From: an uncultured Methanomicrobiales archaeon
Lineage (GTDB): Archaea > Halobacteriota > Methanomicrobia > Methanomicrobiales > Methanospirillaceae
Assembly: GCA_903926075.1 (NCBI GenBank)
Contig: CAIYHQ010000128.1
Coordinates: 1 to 64,000, forward strand
Length of the DNA: 64,000 bases
Direction: 5' to 3'
The position numbers were made by a program, and so were the translations under genes. The notes under the pieces were generated by a model that saw only the letters and a program-made list of their open reading frames with translations, was not told the origin of the DNA and did not search any database. Below, piece after piece: positions 8,658 to 18,459 of this stretch (positions are counted from its first letter, which is position 1; each line of letters opens with the position of its first letter).

Positions 8658-10835
8658 TTACTTCTTTGTAGGAGCGGGGGTCTCTTTTGGCGGATAGGGC
8701 GTAATGATTAACCCACCGCCTGATGAACCACCAGTATCCTTTGTCGGAGTGCTACCGCCTAATCCACCCCACAAATTATTATTCCCATAACCTGGCAAAG
8801 TTGGTAAAGAACCCTGACCACTGGAACTTGTTGTAGGGTAGTAGATTCCGGGTATGTATGTGTTGTATATGGTTCCACTTGTCGGGGTTGGAGTTTCTCC
8901 AATAACTCCTAGAGTAAAGGTAGAATATGTAGTTGTAGGCGTTGGTGTGTTAGTCCTAATACTTATCCCGGAACTTGTCGGAGTGTTAGACGCTCTGGGT
9001 GAGTTGGTTCTAATAATCATCCTGGAATTTGTCGGAGTTACACTCGCCCCGGGACAAAACCTCTCCTTTTCACACATACTATTACAGGCCGCCCGTTCAT
9101 CAATGTTTAACAGGTTGTTACACCGGTCTTTACACTGGGTACAATCATCCTCACTACACGCAAGGGCCTCTTCACAGAACTGGAAGCAGGTCTGTCTCGT
9201 GGAAATGTCATCAATTGCTTCGCAGCCATTCCAGCATTGTGAGCAATTTATCTGAACACAATTGTTTATACGGTTCTGATATTTGCATTGACTTATACAG
9301 GACTGTGGATTAGATACACCGTTACAGACGATAGAGCAGTTCTGGCAACCGGATTCTATCCCAACACAATTTGGACAACTCTGCCTTATGCATGTAGGAT
9401 CGTTATTGCAGGTGTTGGCACAATTAGTGCAATAATCATTGGTATTAGTGTTTCCACAATATTGTGCCACACAATCACTACATTCTCCAGTCGTACCTGA
9501 TACCGAACAGACCTTCTGGCAGGGGGTACAACTTGAACTCTGACCACATGAGGTTTCGAATTGTACCGAGCATTCTTTCCTGCATTCATAACCCTGGTCG
9601 GTTGAAACCTGGTTATTACACCGGCTTATGCAGTCATCACAATTACGTGGTGTTATTGTCGTTGTTACAGAGTCTGTGGGTTCGCAGTCAGAAGCGACCT
9701 GGTTCGCACAGGCATTTCCTGTACTAGTCAGTGCTTCAATCAATGCTTTTGCAACCGGTTGTTCGTTATAAAGCGGATTAAGGTAGATATCCCCTTTATA
9801 ATTTTTAGTCTGCCAGGCTGACGGGTCACCATGTACTACCACAATTCCACAATCCGGGTGAACTGATGCGATAAGAACAGGATGGCTTCCCTTTGGCTTA
9901 AGAACCGGACTGAACTTTGTGTTCTTTGGAGTCGTATAAACCGTGTCGTCACCTCTCGCTATCTCTTCTGCACCATTTGGATTAATTGAATTTGCATGGA
10001 ATGCTGCAAATTTTGTTCCTGCAGACGGGCTTAATAAGTCGGGTCCGATCCAGATATCTGCCATTGCCCCCTCGACCATCGTAGATGGATTGTCAGTCAC
10101 CATCAGGTCATGGTAATCACCCTTAGTCTTTCCGGAGACAAAACGCATCGGCAGTTCAAGGTCAGAAATGAGTTTGTTTTCAACAAGGTCATAAACATAT
10201 CCGCCCTTGTAATCCGCAATATACTGTTCTTTTGACTGTCCCCCCATGAATTGTTGCCCCATCAGAAGGAGACCGTTTCCTCTATGAACAAACCTGTCTA
10301 TTGCCTGAACCTCATCATTTGAGAAATATGCAGGCCCTCCGGCCAAACTATCGGGTTCTGCTATTATGAGCAGGTCATAATTGAGAAGTGAAGTATCAGA
10401 TATCGGTCCTGCTGTTAAGAGGTTAATAGTATAACCCTGGCTTCGTATATCATCTGCCCAGGCCTGCCAGTCAAAGATCCTTGGGTTTTTCTTTTGGTCA
10501 ACAGATGAGGTAACACCATCAACCTTAATCCTTTCTTCATGTGTCAGGTCGATTAAGATCCTCTTCTGGTGTTCTATATCAGTTCCAACTACCTGCCACC
10601 TGGGAGTGCATGGGTTGACCGTCCGGGTTCTCGTAACTTCCTGCACTGTTGTCTGGACAACTGCTGTCTGTATTGCTATCCGGGTATCCGGGGGGACAGT
10701 TGCAGTCAGGACCGAGAACCTCTGGGTTGGAGTGGGTGTTGATGCAGCGTTACCTGCAAATGTAGATATCAGAACCAGTAAAAGAGCGATACAAACAATA
10801 ATTCCCATAGAATTGATAGATTTCATAACTTTCAC
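8658..10835 (-). CDS. Exported Cys-rich surface protein with amidotransferase-like fold (paralogue 2)
   Basis: 725 residues. A signal peptide (MGIIVCIALLLVLISTFAG, cleaved near GNAAS) is followed by a Thr-rich linker and the same non-catalytic amidotransferase-like domain as its neighbours (about 85-390; RILIDLTHEERI, NYDLLIIAEPDS, GNGLLLMGQQFMGG). A region of about 210 residues follows with repeated CxxCxxxC(x6-12)CxxxC modules carrying more than 40 cysteines. The tail of about 130 residues is rich in Thr, Ser, Pro and Gly. GGTGA at -5 marks the start, and a TATA-like AAATAATATAAG lies about 30 bp upstream. The Cys modules look like extracellular disulfide knots rather than Fe-S or zinc sites, given the export signal. 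Function unknown. Confidence 0.75.
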   Translation of the reverse strand: MKVMKSINSMGIIVCIALLLVLISTFAGNAASTPTPTQRFSVLTATVPPDTRIAIQTAVVQTTVQEVTRTRTVNPCTPRWQVVGTDIEHQKRILIDLTHEERIKVDGVTSSVDQKKNPRIFDWQAWADDIRSQGYTINLLTAGPISDTSLLNYDLLIIAEPDSLAGGPAYFSNDEVQAIDRFVHRGNGLLLMGQQFMGGQSKEQYIADYKGGYVYDLVENKLISDLELPMRFVSGKTKGDYHDLMVTDNPSTMVEGAMADIWIGPDLLSPSAGTKFAAFHANSINPNGAEEIARGDDTVYTTPKNTKFSPVLKPKGSHPVLIASVHPDCGIVVVHGDPSAWQTKNYKGDIYLNPLYNEQPVAKALIEALTSTGNACANQVASDCEPTDSVTTTITPRNCDDCISRCNNQVSTDQGYECRKECSVQFETSCGQSSSCTPCQKVCSVSGTTGECSDCVAQYCGNTNTNDYCTNCANTCNNDPTCIRQSCPNCVGIESGCQNCSIVCNGVSNPQSCISQCKYQNRINNCVQINCSQCWNGCEAIDDISTRQTCFQFCEEALACSEDDCTQCKDRCNNLLNIDERAACNSMCEKERFCPGASVTPTNSRMIIRTNSPRASNTPTSSGISIRTNTPTPTTTYSTFTLGVIGETPTPTSGTIYNTYIPGIYYPTTSSSGQGSLPTLPGYGNNNLWGGLGGSTPTKDTGGSSGGGLIITPYPPKETPAPTKK

Positions 10836-10900
10836 CTTTTTCCTGTTATTATCAACTTATATTATTTGAAACTTTCATAAGCTAAAAATTTTATTCTTTT

Positions 10901-13108
10901 TTATTTTGTTGGTTTAATCTGTGGCGAGAATGGTTTAAATGAGAAAGTGGTTATTAATCCACCAGAAGAACCTGTTGGTTTGGAAGAACTTGTATATACC
11001 GGGGCATATACAGGTAATGTATGGAGTGTTATGACCGGAAGAGTAACTACCGGTGTAGTAGTCCCTCCGTTCTGAACTCCGGGAATATAGGTTGTAATGG
11101 ACCGAGTCCCTGTGGCAGTTCCTGATACTCCACCTGTCGGTACAGGAGTTAATACTGCACTTATCAACCTCTCCTGACATACTTCTTCGATGCAGAGCTC
11201 ATTACAAGCTGCTCTTTCGTCAAGGTTTACAATGTCATTACAACGAGATTGACAGGTGTTACAAGTTTCATCCGTGCAGGAATTTGCGAGTTCACACATA
11301 CTTCTGCACTCCTGACGCAAGGAAGGGTCAGCGAGTCCGGAACAGGTATTCCAGCAGTCACCACAGCTATCCTGTGGACAGTCATTAAGTCTGTTCTCGT
11401 TATCACAGTTCTTTTCACATGCATAGATATCACTGGCATCTGCACATATTGTAGGACAATCCTCGCAATTATCAGTTGTTTCCTGAATACATTCAGCACA
11501 GATACTTCGCATGCATTCAGGGTCGTTGTGGCAATATCCTATACAGGTATTACATGTCATTGTCCCAATGCAGTTAGGACATGTTTGTTGCATACAATCC
11601 ATGTCAAAATTGCAGTCTGTTGCACATGTAGTACAGGTCGGTGTTTCTGGTTCACTACAATACTGTTCAAAACAGGCTGTGCATTCTGCTGCGGTTGACG
11701 GATTTGAACATGGGGTGATGCATGGGGGACAAGTTTGCTGTGTCTGAAAAGTGCATTCTTCCCCGTAGGTTCGGGAACACGATGCAAAACAAATAGGCCT
11801 TTCAGCGGGATTGATTATCCTCCTGCACTGGCTAAGACAATCTTCGCATCCAGGCCGGGTTGTTATAGGGGTCACCCTTGTTACACGTGGCGTGGTTACT
11901 GAAGGAGTTACATTAACCTGAGTCGTGTTATTTACGGCAAGACATCCAGCCGGGACTGTATATCCGCAGATTTGACGGAGATCTGTCAGGGCTTTAATTA
12001 TTTCATGTGCAACAACCTGCTCCTGGTAAAGTGAATTTCTAAATATTTCACCTTTATAATTTCGGGTCTGCCAGGAAGAAGGGTCACCATATATAATGAC
12101 ATATCCGCATTCAAGAGAGGATGCGGCAATAAGGACTGGCATGCTTCCTTTAGGTTTTAAGACCGGACTAAATTTTAGATTTTTTGGAGTGGTATAGACA
12201 TTTTTGTCTCCTTTTGCAATTTCTGATGCACCATTAGGTATGATAGAGTTTGCATGGAAGGCTGCAAAATGTATTGAGGGAGATGTGAAAATGGTTCCGG
12301 TACCTATCCATATATCAGCAATTGAACCCTGGACCATTGTTGCGGCATCAGTTGATACCATCAGGTCATGTGGATCAGATCCGGTTTTGCCGTTTGTGAA
12401 CCTCATCGGAAGGTTAAGATCAGATAACAGTGTATTCAGGATTATATCATATACATAGGTCCCTTTATAGTCTGAAATGTACTGCTGAACTGTTTCCCCT
12501 CCCATAAACTGCTGCCCCATAAGAAGAAGCCCGTTACCACGCCTCACGTAATTTCCGATAACTGCTGCTTCATCCTTAGTGAAGTACAGGGGACCGCTTG
12601 CATCTGAATCAGGCTCTGCAATAATAAGGAGATCTGAGTTCAGAAGAGTTGTCTCTGTTATGGGCCTTGTACGAATGAGTTTTACGGTGTAACCATGTGC
12701 CCTCATATCTTCTGCCCATGCCTGCCAGTCAAAAACCCTTGGGTTCTTTGTAAAGTTGAGATAAGAGGATGTGGCATTATCAATTCTTATGCGTTCACCA
12801 TGCGACAGGTCAACAAGAATTGTCCGGGAATTTCCAATCTCTTCTCCAATTATTGTCCATGCCGGGGCACATGGGTCAGTAGGACGGGTTAATGTTACTT
12901 CCTTTGTAACAGTCTTTGCCGGTACTGTTTTTGCAATATTAACTCCTTGTGTTGTTGAGACAATTGAATCAAGCTGATAGTTTATCTGTGCAACATCCGC
13001 TTCAATCCTGGGACCTTTACCAGATACTTGAATTGAAGTTAGAGAGATCAAAATTACAATACCAATAAAAACAATCGCCATTAAAAGAAGTGAGTTAGTT
13101 CTTGCCAT
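10901..13108 (-). CDS. Exported Cys-rich surface protein with amidotransferase-like fold (paralogue 3)
   Basis: 735 residues, with the same architecture as the two genes downstream of it. An N-terminal hydrophobic anchor (AIVFIGIVILISLTSI) leads to the amidotransferase-like domain (about 75-385; TILVDLSHGERI, NSDLLIIAEPDSD, MGQQFMGGE). A Cys-rich block of about 220 residues follows with repeated CxxCxxxC modules, then a Thr/Gly-rich tail ending QIKPTK. The domain is closely similar to paralogues 1 and 2, so the three arose by tandem duplication; the Cys blocks have expanded to different lengths. The gene leads the array and has its own palindrome six bases upstream of the ATG. All three run in the same direction with gaps of 65-73 bp and could be separately transcribed. 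Confidence 0.75.
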   Translation of the reverse strand: MARTNSLLLMAIVFIGIVILISLTSIQVSGKGPRIEADVAQINYQLDSIVSTTQGVNIAKTVPAKTVTKEVTLTRPTDPCAPAWTIIGEEIGNSRTILVDLSHGERIRIDNATSSYLNFTKNPRVFDWQAWAEDMRAHGYTVKLIRTRPITETTLLNSDLLIIAEPDSDASGPLYFTKDEAAVIGNYVRRGNGLLLMGQQFMGGETVQQYISDYKGTYVYDIILNTLLSDLNLPMRFTNGKTGSDPHDLMVSTDAATMVQGSIADIWIGTGTIFTSPSIHFAAFHANSIIPNGASEIAKGDKNVYTTPKNLKFSPVLKPKGSMPVLIAASSLECGYVIIYGDPSSWQTRNYKGEIFRNSLYQEQVVAHEIIKALTDLRQICGYTVPAGCLAVNNTTQVNVTPSVTTPRVTRVTPITTRPGCEDCLSQCRRIINPAERPICFASCSRTYGEECTFQTQQTCPPCITPCSNPSTAAECTACFEQYCSEPETPTCTTCATDCNFDMDCMQQTCPNCIGTMTCNTCIGYCHNDPECMRSICAECIQETTDNCEDCPTICADASDIYACEKNCDNENRLNDCPQDSCGDCWNTCSGLADPSLRQECRSMCELANSCTDETCNTCQSRCNDIVNLDERAACNELCIEEVCQERLISAVLTPVPTGGVSGTATGTRSITTYIPGVQNGGTTTPVVTLPVITLHTLPVYAPVYTSSSKPTGSSGGLITTFSFKPFSPQIKPTK

Positions 13109-13114
13109 AGGACT

Positions 13115-13129
13115 TTCACGACATGTGAA
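13115..13129. promoter_or_regulatory. Palindrome TTCAC-N5-GTGAA upstream of paralogue 3
   Basis: Same 5+5 inverted repeat and same distance from the start codon (six bases) as at 8590-8604, with a different spacer (GACAT). Conservation of the arms but not the centre between paralogues argues for a protein-binding site. Confidence 0.45.
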
Positions 13130-13265
13130 TAGAAAGGACCAGGATAAATAATTATCTCAATGTGAAAAAAATTTTACTTAAATATTTGCCTATTATTATT
13201 TAAGTATGGTCAAGCAATAATGGAAAACGGATGAGAAATTCTCTAAAAAAATATGATTCAGTATA

Positions 13266-13484
13266 TCAGGCCCTTAAAACCCACCTTGGAAATATTGCAT
13301 TAAAAGGGCAGAAATCACTGCATTTGAAACAGCCGATGCATATATCACTTTTATGCGGGTAAACCCTGCCATTATCCCAGACAAAAACACCCATGGAACA
13401 GAGGTCTATGCATGTCCCGCATACTTTACAGATGGCATGGTCAATATAAACTTCTATTTGAAGGGATATTGGATTTGTAAGCAC
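13266..13484 (-). CDS. Small 2x[4Fe-4S] ferredoxin
   Basis: 72 residues. Two cluster motifs are seen: CKVCGTCIDLCS (residues about 19-30, CxxCxxCxxxCS with Ser replacing the usual Pro after the last Cys) and CIGCFKCSDFCP (about 49-60, complete). The N-terminal VYIDHAICKVCGTC is typical of archaeal 8Fe ferredoxins and of ferredoxin-like subunits of ketoacid oxidoreductases. The product is probably a soluble electron carrier or a small subunit. It lies 59 bp downstream of the hydrolase gene on the same strand, and no oxidoreductase partner is adjacent. Confidence 0.85.
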   Translation of the reverse strand: MLTNPISLQIEVYIDHAICKVCGTCIDLCSMGVFVWDNGRVYPHKSDICIGCFKCSDFCPFNAIFPRWVLRA

Positions 13485-13543
13485 TATTTACCTTCTTTTC
13501 TATATCTAATGATACTATATGGAATAAGCATTACGGTAGGTTT

Positions 13544-14374
13544 TCAAGGATCAACAACAGGCCACTTCAATTTACAGGGAATATCAGGCATACTTAAATA
13601 TGAGACAACCAGGTCTATGACTTCAGGATTTTTAGGAAGCCTGATATGGCAATACTGCACAGGTTCAATTCCGTTCCATTTGGGTTTGTCAGGGACAATA
13701 TCAAAACCAGTACCAGGAAGATATGAGTCATGATGAGGTATGACTCCGTCTCCAAAACATGTCTGTACCCATCGACCGTCCAGGCACCGGACCCAGGTCT
13801 TCCCATCAAAATATGGAAAAAATTCCGGGGTCTCGGTCCTGTTAAAAGAGACAATACTCCGGTACGTGACACCTCTGCGTAACCCTGCGGTTTTTAATTC
13901 TTGCGTTGACTGACTTGTAAACCTTAAACTCATTGTCGCCTGATCCTTCTCTGGATTGTAAGACCTTGGAACAAAAATTCCTTCCAACTCCTTAATTATT
14001 TCAGGTCCATGTTTCTTATCATAGAAAATTTCCGCCATACATGAACCACGGTTAGGGGGTGCTATTCCAATAAGCTGTCGAAAATTCTCCTTTTTTTCAA
14101 CACAGTCAACTACCTCTAGGAAATATCTGCTAACATAAGCCCCCATTGAATGACTGACACAATCAATTGCACCAGTATATCCTGTTCTTTCCCTCACGTT
14201 TTTCAGATAGTCCTGAAGATGAGTCACAACTGTTCTTACAGGGGCATTATGAAGGTGGGAATAATCAAAATTCCAGTATGGAATATTTTTCTCTTCAAGC
14301 TTCACGATAAGTGGTTTCCATATACCTGGATGGCTCTTCCACCCATGGACAAGGAGTACCGGGACCTGCTGCAT
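13544..14374 (-). CDS. Alpha/beta-hydrolase, lipase-like
   Basis: 276 residues. It begins VPVLLVHGWKSHPG, the oxyanion-hole HG motif, and has the nucleophile elbow SHSMG in IDCVSHSMGAYVSRYF (about residues 88-103). That is the arrangement of lipase class 2 and PGAP1-like serine hydrolases acting on lipid esters. The likely acid and His fall in the C-terminal third (a GDGVIPHHDSYLPG segment offers the His). There is no signal peptide, so it is probably cytoplasmic. The ATG is preceded by A/T-rich DNA without a clear Shine-Dalgarno. A ferredoxin gene follows on the same strand. Substrate unknown. Confidence 0.8.
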   Translation of the reverse strand: MQQVPVLLVHGWKSHPGIWKPLIVKLEEKNIPYWNFDYSHLHNAPVRTVVTHLQDYLKNVRERTGYTGAIDCVSHSMGAYVSRYFLEVVDCVEKKENFRQLIGIAPPNRGSCMAEIFYDKKHGPEIIKELEGIFVPRSYNPEKDQATMSLRFTSQSTQELKTAGLRRGVTYRSIVSFNRTETPEFFPYFDGKTWVRCLDGRWVQTCFGDGVIPHHDSYLPGTGFDIVPDKPKWNGIEPVQYCHIRLPKNPEVIDLVVSYLSMPDIPCKLKWPVVDP

Positions 14375-14516
14375 AGATATTAATTAATTTTCTCCTTTTG
14401 ATACGATGAAGATTATTATTGAGAACCAGATGATATGTAAATTCATTGTAAAAAATCTGGCATGAACAATATACCCAAAAGAATAATAGTAATTTGATTA
14501 CAAATTACCCTTTATA

Positions 14517-15599
14517 ATGGATGAAACACATTCCTGCCATATAGCTGCTGATAATAGTATCAGTGAAATCATTGGTGTTTTACTAATAATTATCCTTCTC
14601 ATAGCCATTGCAACGATTGTTTCAGCCATGTGGTTTGGCTGGGCAGGTGGTCTTCTCTCCCGCACCCCATATCTTAAAGTTAATATATCAGCATATGATA
14701 TTGGCGGAGACCCAAATAACCAGTCAATTGAACTATTCCATCATAATGGCGATGTTCTCTCACTCCAGGCGGGTGGCAAAGGAACTCTCGCGAATATAAC
14801 CCTACTCCTCCCGGATGGATCTTTCGCAAATGCTATTCCTTCAACTGATCTCAAATCTTTTTCCCCAGGACAATTCATTTATATTTCAAAAAAGGCTGGA
14901 ACCCCATCATATTATGGTATCTCTTCAACACCACTTCAAAAATCTGAATCTCTTATGGGTGGGAAATATACGGTAAATATCATTGACGCAAATACTCACA
15001 TCCTGCTTGTAACACAAAGCGTGACAATTAACGGCCAGTTGAATCCAAATCCAACTGTTACTACAACAATGACTCCAGCTCCCATTCACTATCCCGGGTT
15101 TACGGTCGAAACCTGGGTAAAGTGGAACCAGAACCCCACAGCTTCCAATAATAATGAGATGTGGGCTACAATAGTAGTTGATGGTGACAGTGACAGTAAC
15201 CGTCGTTATCATCTTCAACATGACATGACAAACTCCCTTTTTGAGTTTGCCATCGCAACATCGGTTAATGGAGGAGGTAGCGGGACCTGGATCTATTCAA
15301 CGACAAGTCCAAAGAAGGATATCTGGTATTACATAGCAGGGGTATACAACCAGACAGATCCGGGTAACAGGCATAAAATATATGTTAACGGAATCATGGA
15401 AAACGGGGCGACCAGTGATGCAAGCGGCCTTCGGTCATCACCTAACAAGTACCAGGTTGGAAGTCCAGGAGGGATAACATTCAATGGTGAATCAAATGTC
15501 CGAAAATTCAATGGTGTTATGGGTAGCAGCCTTCATACGTACGAATATGTACTAACGGACGCAGAAATACAAGGGCATTATAATAATGGTCACCCCTGA
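14517..15599 (+). CDS. Archaeal type IV pilin-like protein carrying a LamG/concanavalin domain
   Basis: 360 residues. The N-terminus has the archaeal class III (prepilin) layout: a short polar leader, then ISEIIGVLLIIILLIAIATIV (about residues 14-35), the SEIIGV motif being the mature pilin start recognised by PibD-type peptidases. A beta-rich region of about 130 residues follows, then a Pro/Thr linker and, from about 185, a LamG_3/concanavalin-like jelly roll (FTVETWVKW, WYYIAGVYN, KIYVNGIMENGATSD, FNGVMGS, LTDAEIQGHYNNG). LamG domains bind carbohydrates or proteins. I infer a minor pilin or adhesin tip displayed on a pilus-like fibre. It stands alone between the hydrolase gene and the convergent chemoreceptor gene. 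Confidence 0.85.
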   Translation: MDETHSCHIAADNSISEIIGVLLIIILLIAIATIVSAMWFGWAGGLLSRTPYLKVNISAYDIGGDPNNQSIELFHHNGDVLSLQAGGKGTLANITLLLPDGSFANAIPSTDLKSFSPGQFIYISKKAGTPSYYGISSTPLQKSESLMGGKYTVNIIDANTHILLVTQSVTINGQLNPNPTVTTTMTPAPIHYPGFTVETWVKWNQNPTASNNNEMWATIVVDGDSDSNRRYHLQHDMTNSLFEFAIATSVNGGGSGTWIYSTTSPKKDIWYYIAGVYNQTDPGNRHKIYVNGIMENGATSDASGLRSSPNKYQVGSPGGITFNGESNVRKFNGVMGSSLHTYEYVLTDAEIQGHYNNGHP

Positions 15600-15632
15600 A
15601 TTGAGACATAAATTATTTTTTTACAAAATTAA

Positions 15633-18182
15633 TTATGACTGAAGCCTGAAACTTTTTACCATTTCTGCCAGGTGTCCGGCCATTTCCTTCATTTCATGAG
15701 TAGCTCCCGCGATTTCTTCTGTTGAGGCATTTCCCTCCTCAGCAAGAGCTGCTAAATCTGCCATTCGCCGTTCGTCAGACTTAAACTCTAATCTGACATT
15801 ATCGATTTCTTTTGTTACGCGAGTCGTGGCACGGGCCTGATCCTCTGTTGCTTTTGTTATGTCATTAATGCTTGTCACTGCTGAATTGAGATCATTTACC
15901 ATCTTCCTAAGGGCCTCGATTGTCTTTGTAACACTGGAAATCCCTTCCATTATCTCATGGTATGCCTGCTCGATTGACTGGGCGGTAGTGCTGCTGGATA
16001 CAACAATAGCCTCTATAACTCCTTCGATATTCTTTGTAGCATTTTTTGATTCACCGGCCAGATTTTTAACTTCCCCGGCTACGACAGCAAAACCTCTGCC
16101 ATGTTCGCCTGCTCGTGCTGCCTCAATAGCAGCATTTAGTGCAAGCAGGTTTGTCTGGTTAGCGATATCTGTAATCAGCTTCACTATCTTTCCTATCTCT
16201 TTCATCTCATTATTGAGATGATTAATTTCAGAAACCGCTTTTCCTGATATCTGCTCAACAACTTTCATTCTGTCATTTGCCTCATTACCGAGGCCGACAG
16301 CTGTAATCCCTCCATCAGCCATCATTCTGGAGAGTTCCTGAAGTTCTTCGGCAGTACTTGTTATCTCTTCAATCGAAGCAGAGAGACTTTCAACCTGTTG
16401 TGTCACATCCTCAAGCTGAGTAAGCCTCTTTCTTATGCTATCTGTAGTCTGTTGTGATGTTATTGCTATATCATGTGATGCTTTTGCAATATCCGCCGAA
16501 CCTTTGCCTATGTTATCAATCATCCGGCCAAGCTTTAAGGACTGGTCGGCAATTGTAGACATAACGGTGCTTAGTTGTTTGAGTGTCTTGTTATGATCCT
16601 CTTTAAGAGAAGTGAGAGGATCATTTGGCAATATTGTTGCATGCACAGTGAGGTCGCCATTAGCAAGGGCTCTGAGGCTTATTGTAAGATCATTAATACT
16701 TGCTTCCATCTGTTTCTCAAGAACATGTTTTTCGGTTAGATCAATAAGGCACTCCAGCACTTCAGTAACCTCTCCATTGTTGTCGAAAAGAGGAATAAAT
16801 GAAAATTCAAGGAACTTTTCACCTGAAGGGAAAATAACCTTGAGATTCCCACTGCCTTTGTTCTTTTTTGCAAATGCGTCGTGTGCCAAGTCTCCATTTC
16901 TTTCGATGACTTTAAAATCAGTAAAATGCATTGAAAGAATTTCGCTTCGGCTGTGCCCACATAATTCGAGAAATGCATTGTTTGTTCCGGTAAGTTTCAT
17001 ATCTTTATCAATAAAAAGGAGAGGGATGGGATTCTCTTCGATTATTGTCTTCATTTCGTTAGTTTTATTTCGCTCATCTGTAACGTCAATTACACACTCA
17101 AGAGAGTCAAGAACCTCGTCATTTTCATCAAGGAGAGGAATGTATGAGGTCATCAAGGTTTTTGTCCCTGATGGAAATTCTGCGATAACTTCTGCATTAC
17201 CACGTTTTTTAGTAAAAAAGGCATCTTTGGCTGAACTTCCTTTGAGGCTGATTACTTTCAGGTCTTTCAGGCTCATAGATTTTAACTGCTGGAGAGTGTA
17301 ACCTGAAAGGTCTGCAAATGCCTGGTTAACTTCTGTAATCCGTAAATCTTTATTATAGACAAGAAAGGGGACTGGATTATTAAGGATCATCTGAAGTGAT
17401 CGGTCTTTTTCCGCTTCAACAGATGTAAGGTCAATATATAAAACCAGAATATTCTCTACATTACCTTCACTATCAAGGTATGGTATTGAGTATTGTTCCA
17501 GTTTTTTTCTCCCAGTAGAAAGATTTGCTATAACTTTTGCAACAGCCCGCTGCTTTGACCTGATGCAGTCTTCTATATATGAACCCTCAACTTTCTCGAT
17601 ATTAACATCTTTAATTGAAAATTCCTTATTCAACTTAATTTCCAATCCTGTCAATTGAGTGAATGCAGGATTAAAATCATTCATTGTGAGGTCTTTATTC
17701 AGAAGAACCATTGGAATTGGATTTTCATAAATTCCACGCTCCAGATTTTTAAATTTTAGAGCATTATTTGCTTCTTTGGCTTTTTTCTCTGTAAGGTCTT
17801 CAACGGTTGTTACAAGATATTCAAGATTTCCATGTTTTGCAGCAGTGAGTGTTACCAGGGCTGGAAATTCATCCCCGTTTTTTCGTTTGTGAACCCATTC
17901 AAAGACTTGCACACCATTCTTCAGGGCTTTTTTCATATATTCAATTGAAGATTCCAATGATGAACGACCATCCATTTGCAATGGCGGTGAGAAAAGTCCT
18001 GGTTCCTGCCCAATAAATTCCTCACGGGTTCTACAGCGAAATAGTTGAAGGCTTGCAGAATTACAATCAATAATTTTGCCATTTGCAATTATGTGCATAG
18101 AAACTGGCATTTGCTCAATAATAGAACGTAGATAATGAGAATCCTCTTCAATTAATGTACTGGATGAATTTTTTATTGTCAT
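15633..18182 (-). CDS. Soluble methyl-accepting chemotaxis protein with four PAS domains
   Basis: 849 residues with no transmembrane segment. Four PAS domains (about 12-135, 150-260, 262-375 and 378-490) are followed by a HAMP-like stretch ([13 protein letters not shown]) and an MCP signalling domain (about 560-849). The hairpin tip is present ([19 protein letters not shown], then [15 protein letters not shown]). PAS 2 to 4 share the phrase NP(I/V)P, so they are internal duplications. A soluble PAS receptor is likely to sense internal redox state or a small ligand and to signal through CheA/CheW, which are not in this window. Its promoter lies in the 277-bp gap that contains a long palindrome, divergent from a hybrid kinase gene. 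Confidence 0.93.
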   Translation of the reverse strand: MTIKNSSSTLIEEDSHYLRSIIEQMPVSMHIIANGKIIDCNSASLQLFRCRTREEFIGQEPGLFSPPLQMDGRSSLESSIEYMKKALKNGVQVFEWVHKRKNGDEFPALVTLTAAKHGNLEYLVTTVEDLTEKKAKEANNALKFKNLERGIYENPIPMVLLNKDLTMNDFNPAFTQLTGLEIKLNKEFSIKDVNIEKVEGSYIEDCIRSKQRAVAKVIANLSTGRKKLEQYSIPYLDSEGNVENILVLYIDLTSVEAEKDRSLQMILNNPVPFLVYNKDLRITEVNQAFADLSGYTLQQLKSMSLKDLKVISLKGSSAKDAFFTKKRGNAEVIAEFPSGTKTLMTSYIPLLDENDEVLDSLECVIDVTDERNKTNEMKTIIEENPIPLLFIDKDMKLTGTNNAFLELCGHSRSEILSMHFTDFKVIERNGDLAHDAFAKKNKGSGNLKVIFPSGEKFLEFSFIPLFDNNGEVTEVLECLIDLTEKHVLEKQMEASINDLTISLRALANGDLTVHATILPNDPLTSLKEDHNKTLKQLSTVMSTIADQSLKLGRMIDNIGKGSADIAKASHDIAITSQQTTDSIRKRLTQLEDVTQQVESLSASIEEITSTAEELQELSRMMADGGITAVGLGNEANDRMKVVEQISGKAVSEINHLNNEMKEIGKIVKLITDIANQTNLLALNAAIEAARAGEHGRGFAVVAGEVKNLAGESKNATKNIEGVIEAIVVSSSTTAQSIEQAYHEIMEGISSVTKTIEALRKMVNDLNSAVTSINDITKATEDQARATTRVTKEIDNVRLEFKSDERRMADLAALAEEGNASTEEIAGATHEMKEMAGHLAEMVKSFRLQS

Positions 18183-18274
18183 TTAAACCTGACCTCTTAA
18201 AATGTGATATTATCCGGAAAGTTCCAGAATACAAAAGTATAATTGACAGACACGGTAGCAATATGATTCTTTAT

Positions 18275-18301
18275 GTTTCACATATTAATATGTTGTGAAA
18301 C
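18275..18301. promoter_or_regulatory. Long palindrome between divergent chemoreceptor and kinase genes
   Basis: GTTTCACA and TGTGAAAC flank an 11-bp centre; CATATTAATATG inside it (18281-18292) is itself a perfect palindrome. The site lies 93 bp from the chemoreceptor start and 158 bp from the kinase start. Its arms match those at 2667-2692. The rest of the 277-bp gap is A/T-rich and shows no gene. Confidence 0.5.
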
Positions 18302-18459
18302 TAAACAAATATTAATTCATGAATATCAGACAATGATAGAAAAAGAGATGAAAAATAATAGATTGGTACTTGCCTGTATATTCCGATAACTATATCCTCA
18401 TACCCTTCAATAAATTTTTAAGGCTCTTAAAGATCTGGGATTAATCTCACTGTGATGAA

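Noticed and set aside
8854-9255. Long open frame opposite the Cys-rich gene (and similar long frames opposite the other paralogues)
   Set aside because: Antisense to a well-supported gene with repeated Cys codons; low complexity and no family.
13150-13265. Shared ATGTGAAAAAAATTT at about 13160 and 43016 as a regulatory motif
   Set aside because: A/T-rich and short, without consistent position relative to genes.
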